The translations under genes were made by a program, and so were the position numbers. A model generated the notes under the pieces. The model saw only the letters and a list, made by a program, of their open reading frames with translations, searched no databases and had not been told where the DNA came from. From Sphingomonadales bacterium (lineage in GTDB: Bacteria; Pseudomonadota; Alphaproteobacteria; Sphingomonadales; Kordiimonadaceae), in contig JAALKD010000020.1 in the NCBI GenBank assembly GCA_011088215.1, positions 1-53,737 on the forward strand: a stretch of 53,737 nucleotides of DNA, read 5' to 3'. Shown here one piece after another: positions 44,356-53,594 of this stretch (positions are counted from its first letter, which is position 1; the number at the start of each line of letters is the position of its first letter).

Positions 44356-44425
44356 ATTTTTTCCAAGTTCTTCCATAGGCCTACTATAACTTTGAGAAGG
44401 CTTCCTTGCAAACGTCTGCTTTGGG

Positions 44426-45328
44426 TCAGAAGCGGACTTTCTGGCCCAGTTCACCAGCCAAATTTTGCACATATTGCCAGGCGGTGCGGCCAGAGCGATT
44501 GCCCCGGGTTTTGGACCAGTTAAGCGCCGCGGCCTGCCATTCGTTCGAGGGCGACAGCTTGAAAACTTTCAGGTAACCTTCTATTATTGCGAGATATTCT
44601 TCCTGATCACAAGGGTGGAAACCAAGCCACAAACCAAAGCGGTCCGACAAGGCAATGGTTTCATCCATCGCTTCATTTGGGTGGATGCCGGTAGCACCTT
44701 CCTGATCAATCATCTGGCGCGGCAACATGTGGCGGCGGTTGGATGTGGCATAGAAAATGACATTATCGGGCCGGCCTTCCAATCCGCCTTCCAGCACAGA
44801 TTTCAGCGCTTTAAAATCCTGGTCGGGCCGATTGAAAGATAGGTCGTCGCAAAAAAGGATGCAGGGCCGGTAACACTTTTTGACCATACCCAGCAGTAAG
44901 GGCAGTGCGGAAATGTCTTCCCGGTGAATCTCAATCAGGGCAGGTGGGTTGGCCGTTTTTTCCAGTAAATGGCTGTGGATCGATTTTACCAGTGTGCTTT
45001 TGCCCATGCCGCGCGCACCCCACAGCAAGGCATTGTTGGCGCTGTGACCCTCGGCGAAACGAACAGTGTTATCCAGCAGGGTTTGCTTGGCCCGGTCAAT
45101 GCCCAGCAGCAAGCCGAGCGGCGGCGCGGCGACACGGTCAACCGCACGCAAACCGTTTGTGGCGGCGTCAAAGACAAAGGCATTTGCCTGTTCATCGATG
45201 GCGACCTCGGGCGAGACAGGCTGATGAAGAGCCGCCGTCAGTCGTTCAATCGCACCCGTCAGGCTTTTGATCTCTGACACCGTGTTTTCTGGCAAATCAT
45301 CACTATCACTATTGGCCACTTGCAACAT
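44426..45328 (-). CDS. DUF815 family ATPase
   Basis: A 300-residue P-loop protein. Walker A is LLWGARGMGKSTLVKS (about residues 102-117). Walker B is CILFCDDLSF. The sensor region includes NVIFYATSNRRHMLPR, and SDRFGLWLGFHPCDQEEYL leads to a helical lid. This is the AAA-like DUF815 group seen next to yajC-secDF in alphaproteobacteria. Its role is not known. It is divergent from yajC, 183 bases away. Confidence 0.88.
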   Translation of the reverse strand: MLQVANSDSDDLPENTVSEIKSLTGAIERLTAALHQPVSPEVAIDEQANAFVFDAATNGLRAVDRVAAPPLGLLLGIDRAKQTLLDNTVRFAEGHSANNALLWGARGMGKSTLVKSIHSHLLEKTANPPALIEIHREDISALPLLLGMVKKCYRPCILFCDDLSFNRPDQDFKALKSVLEGGLEGRPDNVIFYATSNRRHMLPRQMIDQEGATGIHPNEAMDETIALSDRFGLWLGFHPCDQEEYLAIIEGYLKVFKLSPSNEWQAAALNWSKTRGNRSGRTAWQYVQNLAGELGQKVRF

Positions 45329-45511
45329 CCTGTTGGCTTACCCATCTTGTTATGAATTAGTATCACGGGAAAATGCCGGTTGCGAGCCCGGCTTTTGTTG
45401 CATTTGACCTTTAAGTGGCTATAGTCCCGCCGAAGGTTGAGAAATTGCCGGTTTTCGCCTATATCAGCGACAGAATTTCTCTCCGGCAAATTTGATTAGA
45501 GGTACCAAACT

Positions 45512-45856
45512 ATGTTGTTTTCTACTGCTGCTTATGCCCAAGGTGCTGGTGCTCCCGCAGGCCCGGGCTTGATTGAAAGCCTGGCTCCACTGGTTTTGAT
45601 CGTCGTGATTTTCTGGTTTCTAATTTTGCGTCCACAGCAAAAGAAGATGAAAGAGCACAAAGAGATGGTCAATAAAGTAAACCGCGGTGACACGGTTGTG
45701 ACCGCTGGCGGGTTGATCGGTAAGGTCGCCAAGGTGAAAGACGATACTGAAGTTGAAGTTGATTTCGGTGAAGGTGTGCGCATCCGCGTGGTGAAAAGCA
45801 CCTTGTCTGATGTACGCGTCAAGGGCGAGCCAGTCAAAACAGACGATAAAAAGTAA
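45512..45856 (+). CDS. yajC: Preprotein translocase subunit YajC
   Basis: A 114-residue protein with one membrane helix (LAPLVLIVVIFWFLILRP, about residues 25-42), followed by QQKKMKEHKEMVNKVNRGDTVVTAGGLIGKV, the YajC signature (landmark GDTVVTAGG). It associates with SecDF and the Sec channel. A rho-independent terminator follows 6 bases after the stop, before secD. Confidence 0.95.
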   Translation: MLFSTAAYAQGAGAPAGPGLIESLAPLVLIVVIFWFLILRPQQKKMKEHKEMVNKVNRGDTVVTAGGLIGKVAKVKDDTEVEVDFGEGVRIRVVKSTLSDVRVKGEPVKTDDKK

Positions 45857-45861
45857 TGACC

Positions 45862-45894
45862 AACCGGGCGCGCATTGTTCGCCCGGTTTTTGTT
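45862..45894 (+). terminator. Rho-independent terminator between yajC and secD
   Basis: CCGGGCG (45864-45870) pairs with CGCCCGG (45880-45886), followed by TTTTTGTTT. It lies inside the yajC-secD-secF series and so may cut down secDF expression relative to yajC, or secD has its own promoter in the 45895-45941 gap. Confidence 0.85.
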
Positions 45895-45941
45895 TGCGGG
45901 ATGGGTAGCAAACCATAAGCCGCACGAGTAGGGGACGAAGA

Positions 45942-47573
45942 ATGCTCAACTTTCCACGTTGGAAAGTCATCATGATCGCGTTTGTATGCCTGTTTGGTAT
46001 CACAACTGCGTTACCAAACTTTCTATCAGAAGACCAGCGCTCTGGCCTGCCTGGATTTATGCCGCAGCAAACCCTGAGTTTGGGGCTGGATCTACGCGGA
46101 GGCGTGAACATATTGTTTGCGGCGCAAACTGAAGATGTTGTTAAGGCGCGCCTTGCCAATTTGGCTGATCAAATTCGAGACCTAAGCCGCGATGAAGGCC
46201 GCCGCCGCGACATTCCACGTGCGGAACGGGCAACATTCACAGGTGTGAAAACTGAAGGCCAGTCAGTATCTGCAACGCTTCGTAATCCGGAGCTAACAGA
46301 TAGGGGGCGCGAAATTTTGCTGCCTCTGTCACAAAGTCAGTTAGGTACCGTTAACCCGGTGCTGGGTGGCGGCATTCAGGAAGTGACCATGGACCGCGAC
46401 GGTGCAACCTTCACGCTGACGCTGACCGAGCAAGGGATTGAGTTTCAAAAGCGCGACGCTATATCCCGCGCCATGGAAGTGATCCGCCGACGGGTTGACC
46501 CTGCAGGCACCAAGGAAATCACTCTTCAGCCACAAGGCAGCGACCGAATTACCCTGGAAGTGCCTGGTGCAAGCAATCCGGATGAAATCATTGAAATAGT
46601 AGGAAAAACCGCGAAATTGACCTTTCACGATGTGGTCACCGGCCTGTCACCGGACGACATCGCGAATGGCAGGCTGCGGCCGCGTCAAACAGCCCTGCCC
46701 ATGAGTGAAGGCGGCATGATCGTTATTAACGATCGGGTGATCGTATCCGGCGATGATCTGACCGATGCAAAGCCTTCGTTTGATCAGGGCGGCCAGCCAG
46801 TGGTTCAATTCACATTCAATCTTGCAGGTTCCAAACGTTTTGGTACCCACACGGCAAGCAATGTGGGCCGCCCGTTCGCGATTGTGCTGGACGGTGTTGT
46901 TATTAGCGCGCCAGTTATTAACGGCCCGATTTTGGGCGGTAGCGGTATTATTACGGGCGTCGGCGATATTGCCGAAGTTAACCAGCTTTCGACCCTGTTG
47001 AAATCCGGTGCGCTGCCGGTGGACCTGACAGTATTGTCTCGTCGCACTATCGGTCCGGGCGTGGGTGCTGATAACATCGAATCTGGAAGTATGGCGGCGG
47101 TCATCGGCTTTGTTGCCGTGATTTTATACATGATTGCCAGTTATGGACGATTTGGTCTGGCGGCCAATTTGGCACTGATCACCAATCTGGTTTTGATTAC
47201 CGGCGTGCTTAGCCTGTTTCAGGCAACGTTGACGTTGCCTGGTATTGCTGGAGTCGTTCTTACAATCGGTATGGCGGTTGATGCCAACGTATTGATTTTC
47301 GAACGTATCCGAGAGGAACAGCGGGGTGGCGCTAAGCCGTTTCAAGCGATGGAACGTGGCTACGGCCAAGCGTTTTCCACTATTATGGATGCCAATATCA
47401 CCACCTTCATTGCAGCAGCAATATTGTACTTTCTGGGCTCTGGCCCGGTACAGGGTTTTGCCGTAACGCTCGGCATCGGAATTCTTACATCCATGTTCAC
47501 CGCGGTGGTTTTGACCCGCTATGTTCTGTCATCATGGTTGAAGCGTGCGCGCCCAACCACGTTGCCCATATAA
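45942..47573 (+). CDS. secD: Protein translocase subunit SecD
   Basis: A 543-residue RND-type membrane protein. Helix 1 is WKVIMIAFVCLFGITTALPNF. The SecD signature LGLDLRGGVNILF is near residues 46-58. The large periplasmic P1 domain follows (with AMEVIRRRVDPAGTKE). The C-terminal helix bundle starts near GSMAAVIGFVAVILYMIA and has GMAVDANVLIFERIREE, which carries the conserved Asp of the proton path. SecDF uses the proton gradient to help complete protein export. It is followed by secF after 12 bases. Confidence 0.97.
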   Translation: MLNFPRWKVIMIAFVCLFGITTALPNFLSEDQRSGLPGFMPQQTLSLGLDLRGGVNILFAAQTEDVVKARLANLADQIRDLSRDEGRRRDIPRAERATFTGVKTEGQSVSATLRNPELTDRGREILLPLSQSQLGTVNPVLGGGIQEVTMDRDGATFTLTLTEQGIEFQKRDAISRAMEVIRRRVDPAGTKEITLQPQGSDRITLEVPGASNPDEIIEIVGKTAKLTFHDVVTGLSPDDIANGRLRPRQTALPMSEGGMIVINDRVIVSGDDLTDAKPSFDQGGQPVVQFTFNLAGSKRFGTHTASNVGRPFAIVLDGVVISAPVINGPILGGSGIITGVGDIAEVNQLSTLLKSGALPVDLTVLSRRTIGPGVGADNIESGSMAAVIGFVAVILYMIASYGRFGLAANLALITNLVLITGVLSLFQATLTLPGIAGVVLTIGMAVDANVLIFERIREEQRGGAKPFQAMERGYGQAFSTIMDANITTFIAAAILYFLGSGPVQGFAVTLGIGILTSMFTAVVLTRYVLSSWLKRARPTTLPI

Positions 47574-47585
47574 GGAGTAGGGGTC

Positions 47586-48560
47586 ATGTTGTTAAAGCTT
47601 CTACCACAAGAGACGAAGATCAACTTCCTTGGTATGCGCAAGGTTGCAGCTGTTTTTTCCATTCTGCTTGGTATCGCGTCGATTGCCCTGTTTGCTGTTA
47701 ACAGCCTGAACTACGGCATTGATTTTCAGGGCGGCATCGAAGTTGAGTTCGGTTATGAGGACAAAGCGGTTGATATCGCTGCGATCCGGGCAGTTGTTAC
47801 CCCCTTGGACATGGGCGATGTATCGGTGAAAAGCGTGGATGACGGCAACAGCGCGCTTATTCGCATTGAGCGCCAACCTGGCGGCGACCAGGAACAAAGT
47901 GACGCGACCAAGCGGGTTCGCGATGCATTCACTGCTGCCATGCCAGACCTTGAATATAGGCAGGGCAATATTATCGGCCCGGTGGTTTCGGGCGAGTTAA
48001 AACGTGACGGTGCATTAGCGGTAACAATCGCGGTGCTGGCAGTTCTGGTATATATTTGGTTCCGATTTGAGTGGCAGTTTGGCATAGGTGCGGTTATCGC
48101 CCTGGTGCACGACCTCGTGCTGACGATCGGCTTCTTTGCGATTACGCGGTTAGACTTTAACTTGTCGATTATCGCGGCATTGCTGACCATCGTCGGCTAT
48201 AGTCTTAATGATACAGTGGTGGTTTATGATCGGGTGCGCGAAAATATCCGCAAATACCGAAAAATGGCGATGGAAGACGTGCTAAACCTGTCGCTGAACC
48301 AGACACTTAGCCGTACAGTTATGACCTCGGTCACTACCTTGCTGGCATTATTCTCGTTGTTTTTCCTTGGCGGCGAAGTAATTCGTGGCTTTACCGCTGC
48401 TATGATCTGGGGCGTTGTGATTGGCACATACAGTTCAATTTTTGTGGCTTCACCTCTGCTGATGTTCTTCAAAATCAGGCGTGAAGCGATGGTTTTGGAT
48501 GAAGATGATAAAGACCCAACTGTGGATAAGTCCCGCCCGGGTCAGTTCAGCGATATCTAA
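47586..48560 (+). CDS. secF: Protein translocase subunit SecF
   Basis: A 324-residue partner of SecD. Signature NYGIDFQGGIEVEF is at about residues 42-55, the small periplasmic domain spans about 60-145, and the C-terminal bundle has IVGYSLNDTVVVYDRVREN (conserved Asp) and LSRTVMTSVTTLLALFSLFFLGG. The tail is acidic. It follows secD closely; the Mth938-like gene follows 24 bases after it, as is common in alphaproteobacteria. Confidence 0.97.
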   Translation: MLLKLLPQETKINFLGMRKVAAVFSILLGIASIALFAVNSLNYGIDFQGGIEVEFGYEDKAVDIAAIRAVVTPLDMGDVSVKSVDDGNSALIRIERQPGGDQEQSDATKRVRDAFTAAMPDLEYRQGNIIGPVVSGELKRDGALAVTIAVLAVLVYIWFRFEWQFGIGAVIALVHDLVLTIGFFAITRLDFNLSIIAALLTIVGYSLNDTVVVYDRVRENIRKYRKMAMEDVLNLSLNQTLSRTVMTSVTTLLALFSLFFLGGEVIRGFTAAMIWGVVIGTYSSIFVASPLLMFFKIRREAMVLDEDDKDPTVDKSRPGQFSDI

Positions 48561-48584
48561 ACCCCGAGGAATACGGACCGACAA

Positions 48585-48989
48585 TTGGCAGATCATATTC
48601 AGTCATCAGGCATATCAGTAAAGCTGGAGAGCCCCGACGACACGTTGTTGGTTGAAGCATACGGCGACGGCGGCTTTCGCCTGATGGGGCGCCGGGTTGA
48701 AGGTAGTGTTTTTGTGCGCGAAAGCGGCTTTTTTCCTTTTCCGGTTGATGCGCTCGCGTCGTTGACAGCTACGCATATTGATGAGGTGCTGGCCGAGCAT
48801 GGCATGCCTGAGATATTGGTAATCGGCACTGGAGCCGACATGGCGTTGCTGCCGAAGACTCTGCGCCTGCATTTGGAACAAAACAATATTGGCTATGATG
48901 TCATGAGCACTGGCGCCGCGGCGCGCACCTATAATGTGCTGACTATTGAAGGCCGCGATGTGGCGGCCATTTTGCTGCAAGTGCCCTGA
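48585..48989 (+). CDS. Mth938-like domain protein (NDUFAF3/DUF498 family)
   Basis: A 134-residue protein with a TTG start at 48585, GAGGAA being about 15 bases upstream. The fold pattern is clear: EAYGDGGFRLMGRRVEGSVF, then EILVIGTGADMALLPKTLRL and YDVMSTGAAARTYNVLTIEG. The human relative NDUFAF3 helps assemble respiratory complex I. In alphaproteobacteria it is found after secF and often before a squalene/phytoene synthase-like gene (the NDUFAF6 relative). That second gene is not here; two coiled-coil genes follow instead. Confidence 0.85.
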   Translation: MADHIQSSGISVKLESPDDTLLVEAYGDGGFRLMGRRVEGSVFVRESGFFPFPVDALASLTATHIDEVLAEHGMPEILVIGTGADMALLPKTLRLHLEQNNIGYDVMSTGAAARTYNVLTIEGRDVAAILLQVP

Positions 48990-49139
48990 TGTCAGTAAAT
49001 GCGGCGGTTTTGCCAATTTATCCCGTTTGTCGCACAGCCTACCGATTAGGGCGTTTCTTTTGGCAGCGGTAGTGTCAGGGTGAACTCACATAAAAGTGAA
49101 CATGTTCGCCAAGCAAAAAACACAAATTATCCAGCGGAC

Positions 49140-49167
49140 AGTGTCAAACAACAAGTGATTGGACACT
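49140..49167. promoter_or_regulatory. Inverted repeat upstream of the secreted coiled-coil gene
   Basis: AGTGTC (49140-49145) and GACACT (49162-49167) form an inverted repeat ending 6 bases before the ATG at 49174. A second palindrome, GAACATGTTC, lies at 49098-49107. The first hexamers are the same as those clustered at 35914-35945. Regulator unknown. Confidence 0.35.
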
Positions 49168-49173
49168 AAGACA

Positions 49174-50037
49174 ATGACAGCGTTTAAATTCCCAATTAAA
49201 TCAACCCTTTCGGCATTGACTATTGCAGCGGTTGCAAGCCTTTCGGCCGGTGCTCATCCACATCAGGACGGCGACAACAAAGATGACGAGAAAGTCGTGA
49301 TCAAGAAAGTTGAAAAGAAGGTCAAAGTCGAGAAGAAGGTTAAAGTTAGCAAAGACGGTAAGCGGCATTCTGTCACAATTGTGCGCGATGGCAAGCCTCA
49401 CCGAGTTGTTACCGATATCGACATCGATCGGCATGTTCATCTTAAGCGGGTAGCGGCCATTGAAGACGCGCTGGATGAAGTGCGGGCTTCCCTGAAAGAT
49501 GTTCAAAAGCGCCTAAAAGCAACCAAAAGACGCAGCGATAAAAAGGCTCTGACTTCGGCCAAGGATAGCCTGGAAAAAGCGATTGAAGCCCTTGAAGAGC
49601 AAAGAGAAATGCGCGGTGAACGCATGGCAATGGTTCGCATCGACGGTGGGGAAATGCGCCGCATTATCGAGATTGAGCGCGAAGCAATGGAAGAAGCACT
49701 TGAGGGGCTAGATGAACACGCGAAAGAGCTGCTGGAAACTCGCGCGGAGACTTTGAAAGAACTGGCAGAAGTCCGCGAGGAACTGGCCGATGAGATCGCT
49801 GACCTGCAAATTGAGGTCGGCGACGGTGACGATCTGCATATTGTGCGTCTACGTGGGCTACGGGATGCGGAACTTGCCATCTCTGACATGGAAGAACATC
49901 ATTTAGCCGCGATCAAGGAGGCCGAGGCCGAATTGAAGCGGGCGCGCGAAAGGTTGGAAAAGAAGCTTAAGGAAAAAGAAGCCGCCGAAGCCAAAAAGAC
50001 CACTGAAGCAGAGAATAAAAAACAAGACAAAAAATAG
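49174..50037 (+). CDS. Secreted, highly charged coiled-coil protein
   Basis: A 287-residue protein from the ATG at 49174 (a TTG at 49159 is also in frame). A signal peptide (FPIKSTLSALTIAAVASLSAGA) is followed by a short His/Asp segment (HPHQDGDNKDDE) and Lys/Val repeats (KKVEKKVKVEKKVKV). A small beta-like segment comes next (RHSVTIVRDGKPHRVVTDIDID). The rest, about residues 90-287, is continuous charged heptad helix (EDALDEVRASLKDVQKRLKA, EALEEQREMRGERMAM, RAETLKELAEVREELADEI). I recognise no named family. Similar secreted coiled coils with an N-terminal RDG segment occur near BlaR/M56-type regulators in related bacteria, but none is in view. Probably periplasmic. Confidence 0.7.
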   Translation: MTAFKFPIKSTLSALTIAAVASLSAGAHPHQDGDNKDDEKVVIKKVEKKVKVEKKVKVSKDGKRHSVTIVRDGKPHRVVTDIDIDRHVHLKRVAAIEDALDEVRASLKDVQKRLKATKRRSDKKALTSAKDSLEKAIEALEEQREMRGERMAMVRIDGGEMRRIIEIEREAMEEALEGLDEHAKELLETRAETLKELAEVREELADEIADLQIEVGDGDDLHIVRLRGLRDAELAISDMEEHHLAAIKEAEAELKRARERLEKKLKEKEAAEAKKTTEAENKKQDKK

Positions 50038-50245
50038 CCGTGTGCCGCGCGCGGCTGAGTGTAGGTAATTGATTTTAGGCGGTGCCTTCTTCAGGAGGGT
50101 GTCGCCATTTTCTTTGCTGGGCAGGGGTGTGATGGCTGGTAAAGAACAATACAGCCTTGTTATTTGGCGTGATTTAGGGCATTCTGTTTCCAATAAAAAT
50201 AATGATTTAATCTGAAGATTATACAGCCCTTGAGCGAGGAATATC

Positions 50246-50815
50246 ATGAGCCGTTTCACGGTAAAACCAGGCAAACTTGAAATTGCAGCTGTGCTTGCAC
50301 CGCTGGCAATGGCTTTTGCCGTTGTTACCATGCCGGTTCAAAGTGATAATTCCGATGATATGCCACCTATGACTTTCGATAGCGTTGGTTCCATGTTGCA
50401 GGATATGGACCGTGAGCAATCGCTATGTGTTATGGAGCGGCACACCGGTTTGCCAACGACTGATCATAAAACTGACCATTCATGCCAGACAGCGGACGTT
50501 AACGCACGGATGGATGAAGTTTATACGCGGCTTAAAACTCGGGTAGAAAGCATTGATCTTTCGGAAATTGCTGAGCTGGAAACCCAGATTGTAATGCAGC
50601 GCGCCCGTGAAATTGAAATAACGCGGCAACAGCAAAAAGCGCTTGTTCGCCAGGCTCAGGCCAGAGCCGAAGCAGCAAACGCTGGTATTAAGGCTGCTAT
50701 TGCAGAAATGGAACAGCATCGGCGTCAGTCTGCGTCAAAAGAGGCGGAGATGGTGGCGGCAACTGTAGAAGCGGCCTTGCGGGCGGCGGAGGCGGCCCTG
50801 GAAAATCAACCCTGA
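50246..50815 (+). CDS. Secreted or membrane-anchored coiled-coil protein
   Basis: A 189-residue protein. The N-terminal hydrophobic stretch (LEIAAVLAPLAMAFAVVTM, residues 11-29) is a signal peptide or anchor. A middle part has two cysteines (QSLCVMERH and DHSCQTADV) that could form a disulfide. The C-terminal half is Ala/Glu/Arg-rich helix (QQKALVRQAQARAEAANAGI, EAEMVAATVEAALRAAEAAL). No named family. Its neighbour at 49174 has the same general design, and both are on the same strand, so the two may work together. A strong terminator follows. Confidence 0.65.
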   Translation: MSRFTVKPGKLEIAAVLAPLAMAFAVVTMPVQSDNSDDMPPMTFDSVGSMLQDMDREQSLCVMERHTGLPTTDHKTDHSCQTADVNARMDEVYTRLKTRVESIDLSEIAELETQIVMQRAREIEITRQQQKALVRQAQARAEAANAGIKAAIAEMEQHRRQSASKEAEMVAATVEAALRAAEAALENQP

Positions 50816-50847
50816 TCCCTGTACTAAGAGCAACTAAAAGGCGATGT

Positions 50848-50872
50848 GGCGGGATTGGTTCCCGCCTTTTTT
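50848..50872 (+). terminator. Rho-independent terminator after the second coiled-coil gene
   Basis: GGCGGGA (50848-50854) pairs with TCCCGCC (50860-50866), followed by six T, 33 bases past the stop at 50815. Confidence 0.92.
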
Positions 50873-51025
50873 GTGTTTTATCGTCAATTTACCCAAATCA
50901 TCAGTAAACAGCCTTGACCTTATTGCCCATATAGCTTTGAAACATTAAACGATAGTTCCACGTATTATTTACATTGTATTCATATTCACTGGTATTAGAC
51001 CAAGGCCCAAATATTAGGTTTCCCC

Positions 51026-52249
51026 ATGTCACAGAATGATTTTTACCGTATTCGAAGGCTGCCGCCTTACTTGTTTGCTGAAGTGAACGAGATGAAAGCG
51101 GCGGCGCGCGCACGTGGTGAAGACATTATCGACTTTGGCATGGGTAACCCAGACCTGCCGACGCCTCAGCATATCGTAGATAAACTAAAAGAAACTGCGG
51201 ACAATAAACGAGCCCACGGTTATTCCACGTCGCGTGGTATTCCAGGTCTTAGGAAAGCGCTTGCGGGGTATTACGACCGCCGTTTCGGTGTCACGATCGA
51301 CCCAGAGACCGAGGCAGTGGTGACGTTGGGTTCCAAAGAGGGACTTGCCAATTTGGCGCAAGCAATAACCGCACCTGGCGATGTTATTCTGGTACCTAAT
51401 CCCAGTTTCCCGATCCATCCATATGGTTTTATGATCGCCGGTGCATCGGTGCGCCATATGCCAATGGGCCCTGAGCATGATTTCATGACTGAATTGTCGC
51501 GCGCGGTGCAGCACAGTGTACCAAGCCCCAGCGCGGTTATTCTGTGTTACCCCGGCAACCCAACAGCGGAAGTGGTTGATCTGGAATTTTACCGTGAAGT
51601 TGTTGATTTCTGCCGCAAGAAAGGCATTTGGATTCTTTCCGACATTGCGTACGCAGAGATATATTTTGATGGTAACCCGCCTCCGTCCATCTTGCAGGTA
51701 CCCGGCGCGCGCGATATTGCGATCGAATTCACATCCATGTCAAAAACATACTCCATGGCCGGTTGGCGCGTGGGATTTGGTGTCGGCAATAAGGATCTGG
51801 TTAGTGCGTTGACGCGAGTGAAGAGCTATTTGGACTACGGTGCCTTCACACCGATACAAGTGGCGGCAACTGCTGCTTTCAACGGCCCGCAGGATTGTAT
51901 TGATCTGCACAGACAAACCTACAAAAAACGTCGTGACGTGCTTATCGAAGGCCTTAAGGCCGCGGGCTGGAACGTGCCCAGCCCTAAGGCATCCATGTTC
52001 GCCTGGGCACCGCTGCCTGAAGCATTCCGCGAGGTTGGCTCGATGGCGTTTACCAAAATGTTGCTGCAGCACGCCAAGGTGGCGGTGGCGCCCGGTGTTG
52101 GCTTTGGCGAATACGGCGAGGGCTATGTCCGCATTGGGCTGGTGGAAAATGAACACCGCATCAGGCAGGCTGTTCGCAATATCAAAAAATTCATGGCTGA
52201 CAGCGACAAACATCTGGCGGCCTGGCACAAGGACAATGCCGCCAGTTAG
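51026..52249 (+). CDS. alaC: AlaC-like aminotransferase (class I/II)
   Basis: A 407-residue PLP enzyme closely following the AlaC (YfdZ) pattern: RIRRLPPYLFAEVNEMKAAA at the N-terminus, IIDFGMGNPDLPTPQHIV, HGYSTSRGIPGLRKALAGYY, SNPT-like YPGNPTAEVVDLEFY, and the PLP lysine K240 in TSMSKTYSMAGWRVGFGVG. The C-terminal Arg that binds the substrate carboxylate is in GEGYVRIGLVENEHRIRQA. AlaC makes alanine from pyruvate. In alphaproteobacteria these genes are often called LL-diaminopimelate aminotransferase, and the place next to hom fits amino acid synthesis. The hom gene follows 26 bases later. Confidence 0.88.
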   Translation: MSQNDFYRIRRLPPYLFAEVNEMKAAARARGEDIIDFGMGNPDLPTPQHIVDKLKETADNKRAHGYSTSRGIPGLRKALAGYYDRRFGVTIDPETEAVVTLGSKEGLANLAQAITAPGDVILVPNPSFPIHPYGFMIAGASVRHMPMGPEHDFMTELSRAVQHSVPSPSAVILCYPGNPTAEVVDLEFYREVVDFCRKKGIWILSDIAYAEIYFDGNPPPSILQVPGARDIAIEFTSMSKTYSMAGWRVGFGVGNKDLVSALTRVKSYLDYGAFTPIQVAATAAFNGPQDCIDLHRQTYKKRRDVLIEGLKAAGWNVPSPKASMFAWAPLPEAFREVGSMAFTKMLLQHAKVAVAPGVGFGEYGEGYVRIGLVENEHRIRQAVRNIKKFMADSDKHLAAWHKDNAAS

Positions 52250-52275
52250 GTGGTGAGATTGGAAAGTAAGAACTA

Positions 52276-53580
52276 ATGAGTGAGTTGAAGCGCAAACCAT
52301 TGCGGCTCGGAGTGGCCGGGCTTGGCACCGTCGGTGTTGGGGTCGTCAATATCGTTGAGAACAGCGGTGATATGCTGTCGACGCGTGCAGGGCAGCGTAT
52401 TGTTGTCAGCGCCGTGTCTGCCCGCGACCGGGGCCGCGACCGTGGTATCGATTTGTCGGCTTACGGATGGCACGACAACGCGGTTGATCTGGCTGGTGAC
52501 GATAGCGTCGATCTGGTGGTGGAATTGATGGGCGGCAGCGACGGCCCGGCCTACGCCCTCGCCAAAGCTTGTCTGGCAGCGGGTAAGCCATTTGTTACTG
52601 CTAATAAGGCCCTGATCGCCACCCACGGCAAAGAACTTGCAGCACTGGCTGAGGCGAGCAAAACGGCACTACGTTTTGAAGCAGCGGTTGCCGGTGGCTT
52701 ACCAGTGGTAAAGGCTTTGATGGAAGGCTTAACTGCTAATAAAATCAATGAACTATACGGCATTCTTAATAGAACCTGTAATTATATCCTCACTCGTATG
52801 GAACGGGAAAAGCTCGCCTTTGATGATGTGTTGTCGGAAGCTCAAAAAATTGGCTACGCAGAGGCGGACCCCACCTTCGACATCGACGGTATTGATACCG
52901 CGCACAAAACCGCAATTTTGGCAGCAATTGCATTTGGCATTGCGCCTGATCTGGGTAATTTGCCGACAGAGGGTATTCGAAATATTGCGCCGGTTGATAT
53001 CGATTATGCTCGCGAGCTTGGCTATCGAATCAAGTTGTTAGGCGTGGCACGGCAAACTGGAGAGGGTGTTGAGGTGCGGGTGCACCCAGCAATGGTGCCA
53101 CTGTCGTCGCCGCTTGCCAGCGTAATGGATGCCACCAACGCGGTGCTGATAACAGGAGACCAGGTCGGCCAAACTGGATATGAGGGACCGGGCGCCGGGC
53201 AGGGGCCAACGGCCTCTTCTGTCATTGCTGACGTGGTCGATGTTGCGCGCGGCATTTGCTATCCGCCGCTTGGGGTACCAGTTAATGATTTGAAAAAATT
53301 GCCTTATTTGGGATCAGAAAGTCATATTGGAACCTATTACATTCGCCTCCGTGTTACTGATGTGCCTGGTGTTATGGCAGAAATCACCCAATCTTTGGCG
53401 GCGGAAACCGTATCAATCGAAAGTATGCTACAACGAGGCCACGCCGAGGGCGGCGGTGTCTATATCGTGTTGACTACGCATGAAACAACAGAACAATCAG
53501 CCATTGCTGCACTCAGCCATTTCAACGCACTGGATTGTGTGTTAGAGAGCCCGGCAATGTTGAGAATTGAGACGGCATAA
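52276..53580 (+). CDS. hom: Homoserine dehydrogenase
   Basis: A 434-residue enzyme of the threonine/methionine branch. The nucleotide loop is LGVAGLGTVGVGVVNIVE (about residues 12-29). Catalytic landmarks are PFVTANKALIATHGKEL, EAAVAGGLPVVKAL, ILNRTCNYILTRMER and YAEADPTFDIDGIDTAHKTAIL. The C-terminal ACT domain (YIRLRVTDVPGVMAEITQSL to the end) binds an amino acid, most often threonine, as feedback inhibitor. It lies after alaC and before glpX as in many alphaproteobacteria. Confidence 0.96.
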   Translation: MSELKRKPLRLGVAGLGTVGVGVVNIVENSGDMLSTRAGQRIVVSAVSARDRGRDRGIDLSAYGWHDNAVDLAGDDSVDLVVELMGGSDGPAYALAKACLAAGKPFVTANKALIATHGKELAALAEASKTALRFEAAVAGGLPVVKALMEGLTANKINELYGILNRTCNYILTRMEREKLAFDDVLSEAQKIGYAEADPTFDIDGIDTAHKTAILAAIAFGIAPDLGNLPTEGIRNIAPVDIDYARELGYRIKLLGVARQTGEGVEVRVHPAMVPLSSPLASVMDATNAVLITGDQVGQTGYEGPGAGQGPTASSVIADVVDVARGICYPPLGVPVNDLKKLPYLGSESHIGTYYIRLRVTDVPGVMAEITQSLAAETVSIESMLQRGHAEGGGVYIVLTTHETTEQSAIAALSHFNALDCVLESPAMLRIETA

Positions 53581-53594
53581 ACAGGGGAATGTCC

